Assembly (NCBI GenBank): GCA_041071465.1
Contig: CP163498.1
Span: 3,366,001-3,430,000, forward strand
DNA from: Pseudomonas putida
Lineage (GTDB): Bacteria > Pseudomonadota > Gammaproteobacteria > Pseudomonadales > Pseudomonadaceae
Reading direction: 5' to 3'
Length of the DNA stretch: 64,000 bases
Position numbers and translations under genes: made by a program. How positions within the stretch are numbered: position 1 is the stretch's first letter; every line of letters starts with the position of its first letter. Below, one piece after another: positions 8,907 through 18,688 of this stretch. The notes under the pieces were generated by a model that was given only the letters and a program-made list of their open reading frames with translations, made no database searches and was not told the origin of the DNA.

Positions 8907-10205
8907 TTACAGTTCGGTATTGCGAGTCTCTTTCAGGCACAGCACAGCAATCAGGCTGATCACCGCCGCTGCCGACACATAACCCCCCACCCAACTCAAG
9001 CCGCCCATGCTCACCAGCTTCTGGGCAAAGAACGGTGCCGCCGAGGCGCCGACGATGCCGCCCAGGTTATACGCCGCCGAAGCCCCGGTATAACGCACAT
9101 GAGTCGGGAACAGTTCAGGCAGCAGTGCCCCCATCGGTGCGAAGGTCACGCCCATCAGGAACAGCTCGATGGCCAGGAACAGCGCCACGCCCGTGGTCGA
9201 CCCCGACGTCAGCAGTGGTTCCATGGTAAAGCCCGAAGCGATCGCCAGCAGGCCGCCCACGATCAGCACCGGCTTGCGCCCGTAGCGGTCGCTGAGCCAC
9301 GCCGACAACGGTGTGGCCAGGGCCATGAACACCACTGCGAAGCACAGCAGGCCAAGGAACGTCTCGCGGCTGTAGCCCAGCGTGGTCACGCCATAGCTCA
9401 GCGAGAACACCGTGGAAATGTAGAACAGCGCGTAGCACACCACCATGGCCGCAGCGCCCAGCAAGGTTGGCAGCCAGTATTTGGAGAACAGGTCGACCAC
9501 CGGCATTTTCACCCGCTCATGGCGGGCAACGGCCTTGGCGAACACTGGGCTTTCTTCGAGCTTCAGGCGTACATACAGGCCCACCAGCACCAGCGCGGCG
9601 CTGAGCAGGAACGGAATACGCCAGCCCCACTCACGGAACTGCTCGTCACTGAGCACCAAGGCCAGGGTCAGGAACAGCCCGTTGGCAGCCAAGAAGCCGA
9701 TCGAAGGGCCTAGCTGCGGGAACATGCCGAACCAGGCCCGCTTGCCTTCAGGGGCATTCTCGGTAGCCAGCAGGGCCGCGCCGCCCCATTCCCCGCCCAG
9801 GCCCAGGCCTTGGCCAAAACGCAGCAGGCAAAGGATGATCGGTGCCCACATGCCAATGCTGTCGTAGCCCGGCAGTACGCCGATGGCCGTGGTGCAAACG
9901 CCCATCAGCAGCAGCGAAGCGACCAGCGTCGACTTGCGGCCAATGCGGTCGCCAAAGTGACCGAACAACGCCGAGCCCAGCGGGCGGGCGAGGAAGGCGA
10001 TACCGAAGGTGAGGAAGGCAGCCAGCATTTGCGCGGTGCCCGACTCGGACGGGAAGAACACCGGGCCGATCACCAGGGCTGCGGCAGTGGCGTAGACGTA
10101 GAAATCGTAGAACTCGATAGCGGTGCCGATGAAGCTGGCGGTGGCGACCCGCGCAGGCGAGTTGACCGGCGCGGCAGGCGCTTGGGCATAGGTGCTGCTT
10201 GTCAT
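8907..10205 (-). CDS. MFS transporter, metabolite:H+ symporter (MHS) family
   Basis: A 432-residue major facilitator protein with about 12 membrane segments. The loop 2-3 signature is present as GHFGDRIGRKSTL and its second-half copy as SDRYGRKPVL. The N-terminal IGTAIEFYDFYVYATAAALV is diagnostic of the MHS family (ShiA, ProP, KgtP). Substrate (organic acid, shikimate, osmolyte) cannot be assigned. The frame is open upstream to 10280, but the ATG at 10205 has AGGGACC upstream and begins a normal-length protein. Confidence 0.87.
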   Translation of the reverse strand: MTSSTYAQAPAAPVNSPARVATASFIGTAIEFYDFYVYATAAALVIGPVFFPSESGTAQMLAAFLTFGIAFLARPLGSALFGHFGDRIGRKSTLVASLLLMGVCTTAIGVLPGYDSIGMWAPIILCLLRFGQGLGLGGEWGGAALLATENAPEGKRAWFGMFPQLGPSIGFLAANGLFLTLALVLSDEQFREWGWRIPFLLSAALVLVGLYVRLKLEESPVFAKAVARHERVKMPVVDLFSKYWLPTLLGAAAMVVCYALFYISTVFSLSYGVTTLGYSRETFLGLLCFAVVFMALATPLSAWLSDRYGRKPVLIVGGLLAIASGFTMEPLLTSGSTTGVALFLAIELFLMGVTFAPMGALLPELFPTHVRYTGASAAYNLGGIVGASAAPFFAQKLVSMGGLSWVGGYVSAAAVISLIAVLCLKETRNTEL

Positions 10206-10463
10206 TAAGTAGGTCCCTAACAGTCTGGTCCGGCTCCATGGGCTTGGCCAGCGTCGGCGTGCAATGCAAAGGGCAGGCACGGTTGCGCGGGCGCCGGAGC
10301 GTTTTGTTGTTGTGCGCGCCCGACTGACGATAGCCCAAGGGGGATAGGGGCGGGGCGGGCACTGTTCGGGGTGTTGAAGCAGGACCGCGGGGCGTGTCAG
10401 TGGAGCGGACTGGCCGTGGAGCGCCGGGTGCGGGTAGCAGGCGTGACGGCGGGGCTGGGTAAG

Positions 10464-10492
10464 CGTGACCCGAGTATAGCTATCGGGTCACG
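10464..10492. terminator. Hairpin at the 3' end of the CorC-like gene
   Basis: Perfect 10-bp inverted repeat CGTGACCCGA (10464-10473) / TCGGGTCACG (10483-10492). The right arm covers the last codons and stop of the minus-strand gene. No T-run follows on either strand, so it may act as a 3'-end stabiliser rather than a classical terminator. Confidence 0.5.
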
Positions 10493-11685
10493 GTCCACAC
10501 CAGTACCTTGCTGGCACAATTGTCCTCTGTTTCGAGGATTTCCAGGCGATAGCGGCCGATCTTCAGGCAAACAGCGCTCTCCGGGATGCTTTCCAGCGCT
10601 TCGGTAACCAGCCCGTTGAGGGTTTTCGGCCCACCGTCGCAGGGCAGGTGCCAGCCCAAGGTGCGGTTGATTTCACGTAACGAAGCCGTGCCGTCGATGA
10701 CGAAGGTGCCATCGGGCTGCGGGTGCACGTGAGGGTTTTCCAGGCTTTGCTCGTCCTCGAACTCGCCGACGATCTCTTCGAGGATGTCTTCCAGGGTGAC
10801 GATGCCCAGTACCTCGCCGTACTCGTCCACCACCACGCCCAAGCGGCGTTGTTGTTTGTGGAAGTTCAGCAGTTGCATTTGCAGGGGCGTGCTTTCGGGT
10901 ACGAAATAGGGTTCGTAGCAGGCGCTGTGCAGCGCATCCAGGGTCAGCTCGGCCTTGGGCAGCAGGTGGCTGATCAGCTTGGTGTTGAGGATGGCTTCGA
11001 CTTGGTTGATGTCGTTGTGGTAGACCGGCAGGCGGGTGTGGCGGCTGACGATCAACTGCTCGATGATGCGCCCGATCGGCTCGTCGAGGTTGATGCCGTC
11101 CACTTCGTTACGTGGCACCAGGATGTCGTTGACGGTGACCTTGTCCAGCGACTGCAGGCCGTCGAGCAGGCCGTGGCGAGGTGGTTCGTGTTCCTCGTCG
11201 TCGTCGAAGTCATCCGATTCCTGAGCATGCAAGGCCACGGCTGTGGGCTGTACGCGGAACGGGCGCAGCAGCAGCTTGGCGAAGCCGTCCAGCAGGTAGG
11301 CCAGCGGCTGCAGCAGGGCGAGGGGGACTTTCAGCAGGCTGGTGCCCAGGCTGACGAACGCCTGCGGGTTGCGCCGGGCCAGGCGCCGCGGCAGGTATTC
11401 GGCGAACACCAGCAAGCTGAGGGTGGCGGCCAGACCGGCCAGCCAGAAGCCGTGCTCGCCACTGTAGCGCTGGCCCACCAGGCAGGCCAGGCCCAGTACC
11501 AGCAGTTTGCCCAGGCTGGCACACAGCACCAGGGCCTGGGCTGGCAGCATGGGCTGGCCATCTTCGCCAGCGCGTTGCGTGCCATTGAGTTGCAAGCGGG
11601 CGGCATCCACGGCGGTGAACAGTGCTGACCACAACAGGGCCAGTGCCAGTGTGCCGAATAGCGGTGCGTACGGCAGGGTGTCCAT
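10480..11685 (-). CDS. CNNM/CorC-family membrane protein (DUF21, CBS pair, CorC/HlyC domain; YfjD-like)
   Basis: A 401-residue protein. An N-terminal membrane domain (DUF21/CNNM, about 1-150, four hydrophobic segments) is followed by two CBS domains (about 165-290; MVPRNE-type start seen as ILVPRNEVDGI) and a CorC/HlyC transporter-associated domain (about 310-395). Related proteins (YfjD/CorB, CNNM) are linked to magnesium or cobalt efflux; the older name haemolysin is unreliable. It lies 9 bases after ypjD, and together with ffh reproduces the yfjD-ypjD-ffh neighbourhood known in gamma-proteobacteria. Confidence 0.87.
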   Translation of the reverse strand: MDTLPYAPLFGTLALALLWSALFTAVDAARLQLNGTQRAGEDGQPMLPAQALVLCASLGKLLVLGLACLVGQRYSGEHGFWLAGLAATLSLLVFAEYLPRRLARRNPQAFVSLGTSLLKVPLALLQPLAYLLDGFAKLLLRPFRVQPTAVALHAQESDDFDDDEEHEPPRHGLLDGLQSLDKVTVNDILVPRNEVDGINLDEPIGRIIEQLIVSRHTRLPVYHNDINQVEAILNTKLISHLLPKAELTLDALHSACYEPYFVPESTPLQMQLLNFHKQQRRLGVVVDEYGEVLGIVTLEDILEEIVGEFEDEQSLENPHVHPQPDGTFVIDGTASLREINRTLGWHLPCDGGPKTLNGLVTEALESIPESAVCLKIGRYRLEILETEDNCASKVLVWTVTR

Positions 11686-11694
11686 GGGCGGCCG

Positions 11695-12504
11695 TCAGAT
11701 ATGCAAGATGAATTCGCGAACCAGCTTGCTGCCGAAATAGGCCAGCATCAGCAGGCAGAAACCGGCCAGCGTCCAGCGGATGGCCTTGTGGCCCCGCCAG
11801 CCCAGGCGGGTACGGCCCCACAGCAGCACGCTGAACACCACCCAGGCGACACAGGCCAGCAACGTCTTGTGCACCAGGTGCTGGGCGAACAGGTTGTCGA
11901 GGAACAGCCAGCCGGAGATCAACGAAAGCGACAGCAGGCACCAGCCGGCCCAGAGAAAGCCGAACAGCAGGCTTTCCATGGTTTGCAGCGGTGGGAAGTT
12001 GCGGATAAGCCCGGACGGGTGCTTGTTCTTCAACTGGCGGTCCTGCAGCAGCAACAGCAGTGACTGGAAAACCGCGATGGTGAACAGCCCATAGGCCAGG
12101 ATCGACAACAGGATATGGGCGAGAATGCCCGGTTCTTCGTTTATCAGTGGCACCGTGCCGGGTGGTGCGAACTGCGCCAGCAACGCTGTCACCGCGCCCA
12201 GCGGGAACAGCAACAACAGCAGGTTTTCTACCGGTATGCGCAGGCAGGCCAGCAGGGTCAGGGTGATGACGGCCACGGCGATCAGGCTGGCGGCGCTGAA
12301 GAAGTCCAGGCTCAGGCCCAGCGGGGTGATCAACTGGAAGAACAGCGCGCCGGCCTGGGCCAGCACCGCGACGGCGCCCAGCAGGCCAAGCAGGCGCTTG
12401 TCGGCCTTGCGGCCCTGGGCCAGGTACGAGCCCTGGTAGATGGCCGCAGCTATATATAGGCCGGCAGCGATCAGGTTGGGGATGAGGCTGGGAGAGGAGA
12501 CCAT
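11695..12504 (-). CDS. ypjD: YpjD, cytochrome c assembly (CcsA/HemX-type) membrane protein
   Basis: A 269-residue protein with about eight predicted membrane helices, of the cytochrome c assembly/CcsA superfamily (PF01578). The WAGWCLLSLSLISGW segment stands in place of the WWD-like haem-handling loop; the full WGxxWxWD motif of CcmC/CcmF is absent. YpjD is required for normal magnesium/envelope physiology in some bacteria but its reaction is not established. It is divergent from ffh and upstream of the CorC-like gene, probably in one transcript. SD AGGACTT precedes the ATG. Confidence 0.85.
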   Translation of the reverse strand: MVSSPSLIPNLIAAGLYIAAAIYQGSYLAQGRKADKRLLGLLGAVAVLAQAGALFFQLITPLGLSLDFFSAASLIAVAVITLTLLACLRIPVENLLLLLFPLGAVTALLAQFAPPGTVPLINEEPGILAHILLSILAYGLFTIAVFQSLLLLLQDRQLKNKHPSGLIRNFPPLQTMESLLFGFLWAGWCLLSLSLISGWLFLDNLFAQHLVHKTLLACVAWVVFSVLLWGRTRLGWRGHKAIRWTLAGFCLLMLAYFGSKLVREFILHI

Positions 12505-12644
12505 AAGTCCTGGTTGGCGAGCCTTAAAGAGACGGAGTTTGGCATAGATTCCGCTGCTCTAGGAAGACTGGTAGGCCGCGTCGCGGCATTCGCGGGTAAA
12601 GCCACCGAATATCTCCCAAGGTGTGCGCCGCCGCCGCACTTCGC

Positions 12645-12650
12645 TATAAT
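12645..12650 (+). promoter_or_regulatory. -10 box of the probable ffh promoter
   Basis: Perfect TATAAT preceded by CGC, 84 bases before the ffh ATG in the ypjD-ffh divergent gap. No good -35 box is seen at 17 bases (TGTGCG). Confidence 0.5.
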
Positions 12651-12733
12651 CGCCGCCTTGCTGTGCCCGGCGGGTGTGTATTTCCCTGGGCGCCTGACAA
12701 ACCTCGGCTTTTACTGGGCCTGAAAGGATCACC

Positions 12734-14110
12734 ATGTTCGAAAACCTGACCGACCGCCTGTCACAGACGCTGCGCCATGTCACCGGCAAGGCCAAGCTGA
12801 CCGAAGACAACATCAAGGACACGCTGCGCGAAGTGCGCATGGCCCTGCTCGAGGCCGACGTTGCCCTGCCGGTGGTCAAGGATTTCGTCAACAGCGTCAA
12901 GGAACGTGCGGTCGGCACCGAAGTCTCGCGTAGCCTGACCCCGGGCCAGGCATTCGTGAAGATCGTCCAGGCCGAGCTGGAAAGCCTGATGGGCGCGGCC
13001 AACGAAGACCTCGCACTGAACGCCGCCCCGCCTGCCGTGGTGCTGATGGCCGGCCTGCAAGGCGCCGGTAAGACCACCACCGCCGGCAAGCTGGCGCGCT
13101 TCCTTAAAGAGCGCAAGAAAAAGAGCGTGATGGTGGTGTCCGCCGACGTTTATCGCCCGGCGGCGATCAAACAGCTGGAAACCCTGGCCAACGACATCGG
13201 TGTCACCTTCTTCCCGTCCGATATCAGCCAGAAGCCGGTGGCCATTGCCGAAGCGGCCATCCGTGAAGCCAAGCTGAAGTTCATCGACGTGGTCATCGTC
13301 GACACCGCCGGCCGTTTGCACATCGACGCCGACATGATGGACGAGATCAAGGCGCTGCACGCCGCGGTCAAGCCAATCGAGACGCTGTTCGTGGTCGACG
13401 CCATGACCGGCCAGGACGCCGCCAACACCGCCAAGGCCTTTGGCGAGGCGCTGCCGCTGACCGGTGTGGTACTGACCAAGGTCGACGGTGACGCCCGTGG
13501 TGGTGCTGCGCTGTCGGTGCGTGCCATCACCGGCAAGCCGATCAAGTTCATCGGTATGGGTGAGAAGACCGAGGCTCTCGAGCCGTTCCACCCCGATCGC
13601 GTCGCTTCGCGCATTCTCGGCATGGGTGACGTGCTCAGCCTGATCGAGCAGGCCGAGCAGACCATCGACAAGGCCAAGGCCGACAAGCTGGCCAAGAAGC
13701 TGAAGAAGGGCAAGGGCTTTGACCTCGAAGACTTCCGCGACCAGCTGCAACAAATGAAGAACATGGGCGGCCTCGGTGGCCTGATGGACAAGCTGCCGAG
13801 CATCGGCGGGGTCAACCTGTCGCAGATGGGCAACGCCCAGGGCGCCGCCGAGAAGCAGTTCAAACAGATGGAAGCGATCATCAACTCCATGACCCCGGCC
13901 GAGCGCCGTGACCCTGACCTGATCAGCGGTTCGCGCAAGCGCCGTATCGCCCTGGGTTCCGGTACCCAGGTGCAGGACATCGGCCGCTTGATCAAGCAGC
14001 ACAAGCAGATGCAGAAGATGATGAAAAAATTCTCTGCCAAAGGCGGCATGGCCAAGATGATGCGCGGCCTGGGCGGGATGCTGCCAGGCGGCGGTATGCC
14101 GAAGCTGTAA
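12734..14110 (+). CDS. ffh: Signal recognition particle protein Ffh
   Basis: A 458-residue SRP54-type GTPase. It binds signal sequences of nascent membrane proteins with 4.5S RNA and docks with FtsY. N-domain about 1-85; G-domain with GLQGAGKTT (107-115), DTAGRLHID and TKVDGDARGGA; methionine-rich M-domain from about 300 with the RNA-binding SGSRKRRIALGSG and a C-terminal Met/Gly tail. Length is normal. It has a good TATAAT upstream and lies before the rpsP operon on the same strand, 257 bases away. Confidence 0.98.
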   Translation: MFENLTDRLSQTLRHVTGKAKLTEDNIKDTLREVRMALLEADVALPVVKDFVNSVKERAVGTEVSRSLTPGQAFVKIVQAELESLMGAANEDLALNAAPPAVVLMAGLQGAGKTTTAGKLARFLKERKKKSVMVVSADVYRPAAIKQLETLANDIGVTFFPSDISQKPVAIAEAAIREAKLKFIDVVIVDTAGRLHIDADMMDEIKALHAAVKPIETLFVVDAMTGQDAANTAKAFGEALPLTGVVLTKVDGDARGGAALSVRAITGKPIKFIGMGEKTEALEPFHPDRVASRILGMGDVLSLIEQAEQTIDKAKADKLAKKLKKGKGFDLEDFRDQLQQMKNMGGLGGLMDKLPSIGGVNLSQMGNAQGAAEKQFKQMEAIINSMTPAERRDPDLISGSRKRRIALGSGTQVQDIGRLIKQHKQMQKMMKKFSAKGGMAKMMRGLGGMLPGGGMPKL

Positions 14111-14240
14111 CTTATTCCGGGTGCCTGCCTTTCGTCGGGCTGGCGCCCAGAACCCCCGCTGTAGTGGGGTAACGGCCGCGGATTTCGCGGCACAACCGGC
14201 AAATCTGGACGGTAGGGCATGGCCTTGCCGAAAAAGTCAT

Positions 14241-14269
14241 TTGCAAATGTCCGTGTATTCCCCGAGAAT
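14241..14269 (+). promoter_or_regulatory. Candidate sigma-70 promoter of the rpsP operon
   Basis: TTGCAA (14241-14246) and GAGAAT (14264-14269) with 17-base spacing, about 100 bases before rpsP. Each box matches consensus at four of six positions. Confidence 0.4.
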
Positions 14270-14367
14270 ATGCGGCCTTTTGGGCACCCGTGTGCCTATT
14301 TGGCATTCAGATTTGCAGTACCAGCTGCTGTATCAACTGCAGCACCGACTATAGGAACGATGTTCAC

Positions 14368-14619
14368 ATGGTAACCATCCGTCTGGCCCGTGGCGGCTCG
14401 AAAAAGCGCCCATTCTACCACCTGACCGTGACCAACTCGCGTAACGCCCGTGATGGCCGTTTCGTTGAGCGCGTAGGTTTCTTCAACCCGATCGCTGCTG
14501 GCGCCGAAGTTAAACTGTCGGTCAACCAAGAGCGCGTCACCTACTGGCTGAGCCAGGGTGCACAGCCGTCTGAGCGTGTTGCTCAGCTGCTGAAGGAAGC
14601 TGCCAAGGCCGCTGCCTGA
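14368..14619 (+). CDS. rpsP: 30S ribosomal protein S16
   Basis: An 83-residue ribosomal protein, N-terminus [19 protein letters not shown] typical of bS16. The frame is open further upstream, but the ATG at 14368 has AGGAACGA at the right distance and gives the family length. First gene of the conserved rpsP-rimM-trmD-rplS operon; rimM begins 5 bases after its stop. Confidence 0.98.
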   Translation: MVTIRLARGGSKKRPFYHLTVTNSRNARDGRFVERVGFFNPIAAGAEVKLSVNQERVTYWLSQGAQPSERVAQLLKEAAKAAA

Positions 14620-14624
14620 ACAGT

Positions 14625-15161
14625 ATGAACGCGACGCCAGAAAAGGCTGACGACCTGATCGTCGTTGGCAAGATTTTTTCGGTTCACGGCGTTCGCGGCG
14701 AGGTGAAGGTGTATTCCTTTACCGATCCGATTGAAAACCTGTTGGATTATCCGCGCTGGACGCTTCGGCACGAAGGCAAGGTAAAGCAGGTCGAGCTGGT
14801 CAGCGGTCGTGGCTCCCAAAAGGGCCTGGTCGTGAAGCTCAAAGGCCTCGAAGATCGCGATGAAGCCCGTCTTCTGAGCGGTTACGAAATCTGCATTGCG
14901 CGGAGCCTTTTGCCCAACCTGGCTGCCGACGAGTACTACTGGTACCAGTTGGTCGGTCTGAAGGTCATCAACCAGGACGAACACCTGTTCGGCAAGGTCG
15001 ATCACCTGTTGGAGACCGGTGCGAACGATGTAATGGTGGTCAAACCCTGCGCAGGCAGCCTGGATGATCGCGAGCGTCTGTTGCCCTATACGGCGCAATG
15101 CGTGCTGGCAATCGACCTGGAAGCAGGCGTGATGCGGGTTGAGTGGGACGCGGACTTCTAA
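14625..15161 (+). CDS. rimM: 16S rRNA processing protein RimM
   Basis: A 178-residue 30S maturation factor that binds S19 and helps assemble the 30S head. RimM N-terminal barrel (about 10-95, with GKIFSVHGVRGEVKVYSFT) and C-terminal PRC barrel (about 100-178). It lies between rpsP and trmD with 5- and 3-base gaps, so translation is likely coupled. Confidence 0.97.
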   Translation: MNATPEKADDLIVVGKIFSVHGVRGEVKVYSFTDPIENLLDYPRWTLRHEGKVKQVELVSGRGSQKGLVVKLKGLEDRDEARLLSGYEICIARSLLPNLAADEYYWYQLVGLKVINQDEHLFGKVDHLLETGANDVMVVKPCAGSLDDRERLLPYTAQCVLAIDLEAGVMRVEWDADF

Positions 15162-15164
15162 ACG

Positions 15165-15917
15165 ATGGGTAACCTTCGCGTAGACGTCATCACGTTGTTC
15201 CCCGAGATGTTCTCGGCCATCACGGAGTACGGCATTACCAGCCGCGCGGTGAAACAGGGGTTGCTTCAGGTAACTTGCTGGAACCCGCGGGACTACACCA
15301 CAGATCGTCACCACACGGTAGATGATCGGCCGTTTGGCGGTGGTCCGGGCATGGTGATGAAAATCAAGCCTCTGGAAGATGCCCTGGTTAGCGCCAGGCA
15401 AGCGACCGGAGCTGCGGCAAAGGTGATCTACCTTTCGCCACAAGGCCGCAAGCTGACTCAGCAGGCGGTCAAAGGCCTGGCCGAACAGGAATCGTTGATC
15501 CTGATCGCCGGTCGTTATGAAGGCATCGACGAGCGCTTTATCGAGGCTCATGTCGATGAGGAGTGGTCGATTGGCGACTATGTGCTTTCCGGTGGCGAGC
15601 TGCCGGCCATGGTACTGATCGATGCGGTTACGCGGCTGCTGCCCGGAGCTTTAGGGCATGTGGACTCGGCGGAAGAAGATTCCTTCACCGACGGTCTGCT
15701 CGATTGCCCGCACTACACCCGACCTGAGGTGTATGCGGATCAGCGTGTTCCCGACGTGTTGCTAAGTGGCAACCATGCACATATCCGGCGTTGGAGGATG
15801 AAGCAGTCCCTTGGTAGGACCTTCGAACGACGCGCCGATCTTCTGGAAAGTCGCTCGCTTTCTGGAGAAGAGAAGAAGCTGCTCGAGGAATATCTCCGCG
15901 AGCGGGACGATAGTTAA
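15165..15917 (+). CDS. trmD: tRNA (guanine-N1)-methyltransferase TrmD
   Basis: A 250-residue SPOUT-class methyltransferase that makes m1G37 in tRNAs with G36, preventing +1 frameshifting. Visible motifs: [14 protein letters not shown], the knot region [13 protein letters not shown] and [11 protein letters not shown]. Length matches E. coli TrmD. Third gene of the ribosomal operon. Confidence 0.98.
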   Translation: MGNLRVDVITLFPEMFSAITEYGITSRAVKQGLLQVTCWNPRDYTTDRHHTVDDRPFGGGPGMVMKIKPLEDALVSARQATGAAAKVIYLSPQGRKLTQQAVKGLAEQESLILIAGRYEGIDERFIEAHVDEEWSIGDYVLSGGELPAMVLIDAVTRLLPGALGHVDSAEEDSFTDGLLDCPHYTRPEVYADQRVPDVLLSGNHAHIRRWRMKQSLGRTFERRADLLESRSLSGEEKKLLEEYLRERDDS

Positions 15918-15959
15918 ACGTATCGATGGTGGATCACGTATCCATCTTAGGAGCACAGC

Positions 15960-16310
15960 ATGACCAACAAGATCATCCAGCAGCTCGAAGCCGAGCAGAT
16001 GAGCAAGGAAATCCCGACCTTCGCACCAGGCGACACCGTTGTCGTTCAGGTTAAAGTGAAGGAAGGTGAGCGTTCCCGTCTGCAGGCGTTCGAAGGCGTC
16101 GTTATCGCCAAGCGTAACCGCGGTCTGAACAGCGCCTTCACCGTGCGCAAGATCTCCAGCGGCGTTGGCGTAGAGCGTACCTTCCAGACCTACAGCCCGC
16201 AAATCGACAGCCTGGCCGTGAAACGTCGTGGTGACGTGCGTAAAGCCAAGCTGTACTACCTGCGCGACCTGTCCGGCAAAGCCGCTCGCATCAAGGAAAA
16301 ACTGTCCTGA
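15960..16310 (+). CDS. rplS: 50S ribosomal protein L19
   Basis: A 116-residue bL19 protein located at the 30S-50S interface. Typical [13 protein letters not shown] and [13 protein letters not shown] segments are present. SD TAGGAG lies 7 bases before the ATG. Last gene of the operon, followed 40 bases later by a strong intrinsic terminator. Confidence 0.98.
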   Translation: MTNKIIQQLEAEQMSKEIPTFAPGDTVVVQVKVKEGERSRLQAFEGVVIAKRNRGLNSAFTVRKISSGVGVERTFQTYSPQIDSLAVKRRGDVRKAKLYYLRDLSGKAARIKEKLS

Positions 16311-16350
16311 GTACAGTTTGCCCGGTGGCCGAGGCCGCCTAGCGAGAAAA

Positions 16351-16374
16351 AAGCAGCCTTCGGGCTGCTTTTTT
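16351..16374 (+). terminator. Rho-independent terminator of the rpsP-rimM-trmD-rplS operon
   Basis: Perfect 8-bp stem AAGCAGCC (16351-16358) / GGCTGCTT (16363-16370) with TTCG tetraloop, followed by a T-run. Confidence 0.92.
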
Positions 16375-16404
16375 GCGTTTTGAAACCCCGAAGATGTGAT
16401 TGCC

Positions 16405-16812
16405 ATGACTACCCGAGACCAGGAAATCCAGCGCCGCACCGAGCTGTCGGTGACCCGCGTGACCAAGGCGGTGTTCCCCAACACCACCAACCACCACAAC
16501 ACCCTGTTCGGCGGCACCGCACTGGCCTGGATGGACGAAGTGTCGTTCATCGCCGCCACGCGCTTCTGCCGCCTGCCGCTGGTGACCGTTTCTACCGACC
16601 GCATCGACTTCAAGCACCCGATCCCGGCGGGCTCGATCGTCGAGCTGGTGGGGACGGTGATCAAGGTCGGCAATACCAGCTTGCAGGTGCAGGTGGATGT
16701 GTTTGTCGAGAACATGTACCTGGACGGCCGTGAGCGGGCGATCCATGGGGTGTTCAGCTTCGTCGCCATCGACGAGGACAAGCGCCCGGTGCCCGTGCTG
16801 CCAAGCGCCTGA
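16405..16812 (+). CDS. Acyl-CoA thioesterase (hotdog fold)
   Basis: A 135-residue single-hotdog thioesterase of the YciA/acyl-CoA hydrolase type. The conserved HHNTLFGGTALAWMDEVSF segment contains the Asn and Asp used for catalysis in this family. It should hydrolyse cytosolic acyl-CoA to fatty acid and CoA; chain preference is unknown. I chose ATG 16405; a GTG at 16396 in frame is also possible. Convergent with the antiporter gene, whose stop is 3 bases away. Confidence 0.85.
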   Translation: MTTRDQEIQRRTELSVTRVTKAVFPNTTNHHNTLFGGTALAWMDEVSFIAATRFCRLPLVTVSTDRIDFKHPIPAGSIVELVGTVIKVGNTSLQVQVDVFVENMYLDGRERAIHGVFSFVAIDEDKRPVPVLPSA

Positions 16813-16815
16813 AGA

Positions 16816-18620
16816 TCAGGGTTCTGGCGCTGGCTCGATCAACGCCACCAGGGTCCAGCCCGGTTGCGGCTGCAGCGGGTTGTCGGGGCTGGCTACATGC
16901 ACCCAGCCATGGCCATCGCGGGCGAACAGCAGGAGTGCACGTTCGCCATGCAGTGCCTGGTAGGCATCCCAGCCAAAGCCTTCGGTGAGGTTGGTGCTGT
17001 ACAACTCGGCGCCTTGATGCAGGCGGTTGGCCAGTTGCAGGTAGGTCATCGGGTTGGCCCCCAGCAGATGGCCACGATGCTCCTCGGCCGCCCGGTGCTT
17101 GTCGCTACGTTGTTTCTCCAGGCCGCTGGCCAGCACGAACAGCCGCCCGTGCCCGAAATCATGGCGAAACCTTGCGCAGGCCAGGGCATTGATTTCGCCA
17201 GCGGGAGAAAGGCCCAGCAAGTGCCCGAGGCCGACCAGGTCCAGGTGGGCATCGGCATGCTGCGAGGCGGGGTTGCCAAAATAGGTCGGAAGACCGTCCA
17301 TGCGCGCAGCGCGGATGTTTTCCCAGCTGGAGTCCGTCAGCAACACCCGGCAGCCCAGCTGCTGCAGGGCTTTGGCGATGGCGCGGGCTGGTTCGTTGGC
17401 ACCGACGATGAGAAACCCGCTGGGTGCTGGTTCGGCGACCTTGAGCAGGCGTGCCAGCGGCCTGGCCGTGGCGCTTTGCAGTACCACCGTGCCGATGATC
17501 ACCGCGAAGGTCAGCGGCACCAGCAGCAGGGCGTCCTGGTGGCCGGCCTGGTGCAGGCGGATGGCAAAGATAGCGGAAACAGCGGCTGCGACGATGCCGC
17601 GGGGCGCAATCCAGGCCAGCAGTGCGCGCTCGCGCCAGCTGAGTGTCGAGCCCAGCGTGGACAGCCACACGTTGAGCGGGCGTGCCACCAGCTGGATCAC
17701 CAGCAACAAGGCCAGCACCGCAGGGCCGAGGCCTAGCAGGGCATGCAGGTCAAGGCGCGCGGCGAGCAGGATGAACAGGCCGGAAATCAGCAGTACGCTG
17801 AGGTTTTCCTTGAAGTGCAGGATTTGTCGCACATCGACCCCGCGCATGTTGGCCAGCCACATGCCCATCACAGTCACCGCCAGCAGCCCGGATTCATGCA
17901 TGATCTGGTTGGCGGCGATGAAAATGCCCAGTACCGCCGCCAGCGATGCGAGGTTGTGCAGGTACTCCGGTAGCCACTGCTCGCGCATGATCTGCCCAGC
18001 AGCCACCCGCCGGCCGCGCCCAAGGCTGTGCCGCAAAAAATCACCCCGGCAAAAGTGGTCAGGCTCTGGCTCAGCCCGTTGCCATCGGCGCTGGCGATGA
18101 TGAAGCTGTACACCACCACGGCGAGTAGCGCGCCGATGGGGTCGATCATGATCCCCTCCCAGCGCAGGATGTTGGCGATCGTCGACTTTGGCCGCACCAC
18201 GCGAAGCATGGGTACGATCACCGTGGGCCCGGTCACTAGGGTCAGGGTGCCGAACAGAATCGACAGCGGCCAGTCGAACCCGAGTAGCCAGTGGGTCGCC
18301 AGGGCGATCACCAGCCAGGTGAGCAGGGCACCCACGGTGACCAGGCGATGCACCACGCTGCCGATCTCGCGCCACTGCGACAGGTGCAGGGTCAGGCTGC
18401 CTTCGAACAGGATCAGTGCCACTGCCAGCGACACCAGCGGCATCAGCAACGGGCCGAACAGTGCTTCGGGATCGAGCCAGCCCAGTGCCGGGCCGGCGAT
18501 GATCCCGGCCAGCAGCAGAAACAGAATCGCCGGCAGTTTCAGGCGCCAGGCCAGCCATTGGCAGGCAAGCGCGGCGGCACCGATACCGCCGACGCTGAGA
18601 AGAATCTGCTGTTCGCTCAT
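16816..18620 (-). pseudogene. Na+/H+ antiporter with C-terminal RCK-like domain (CPA family), frameshifted
   Basis: Two overlapping frames together encode one protein. The first (from ATG 18620) runs through the antiporter N-half (GGIGAAALACQWLAWRLKLP, LTLVTGPTVIVPMLRVVRP) to GGWLLG. The rest (from GQIMREQWLPEYL to the stop at 16816) is in the next frame and includes membrane helices (LLAWIAPRGIVAAAVSAIF), a TrkA-N/RCK-like nucleotide-binding fold (GFLIVGANEPARAIA) and a C-terminal domain. Adding one C between the codons for GG and CAG near 17995 restores a 601-residue protein of normal size. All conserved blocks are intact, so a sequencing or assembly error is as likely as true inactivation. 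It lies between the thioesterase gene and xerD, as in other Pseudomonas. Confidence 0.85.
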
Positions 18621-18688
18621 ACGGGCTCCCTATGCCTGCAGTGTTATGAAAGACTAAGCGTCAATTCGCCGTTTGCCACCGAGTCTTC

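Noticed and set aside
12761-14002. A 413-codon minus-strand frame inside ffh
   Set aside because: Pure antisense shadow of a certain gene, composition driven.
16816-18620. Two separate genes for the antiporter halves
   Set aside because: The second half has no start or SD, and one added base joins them into a normal-length protein.
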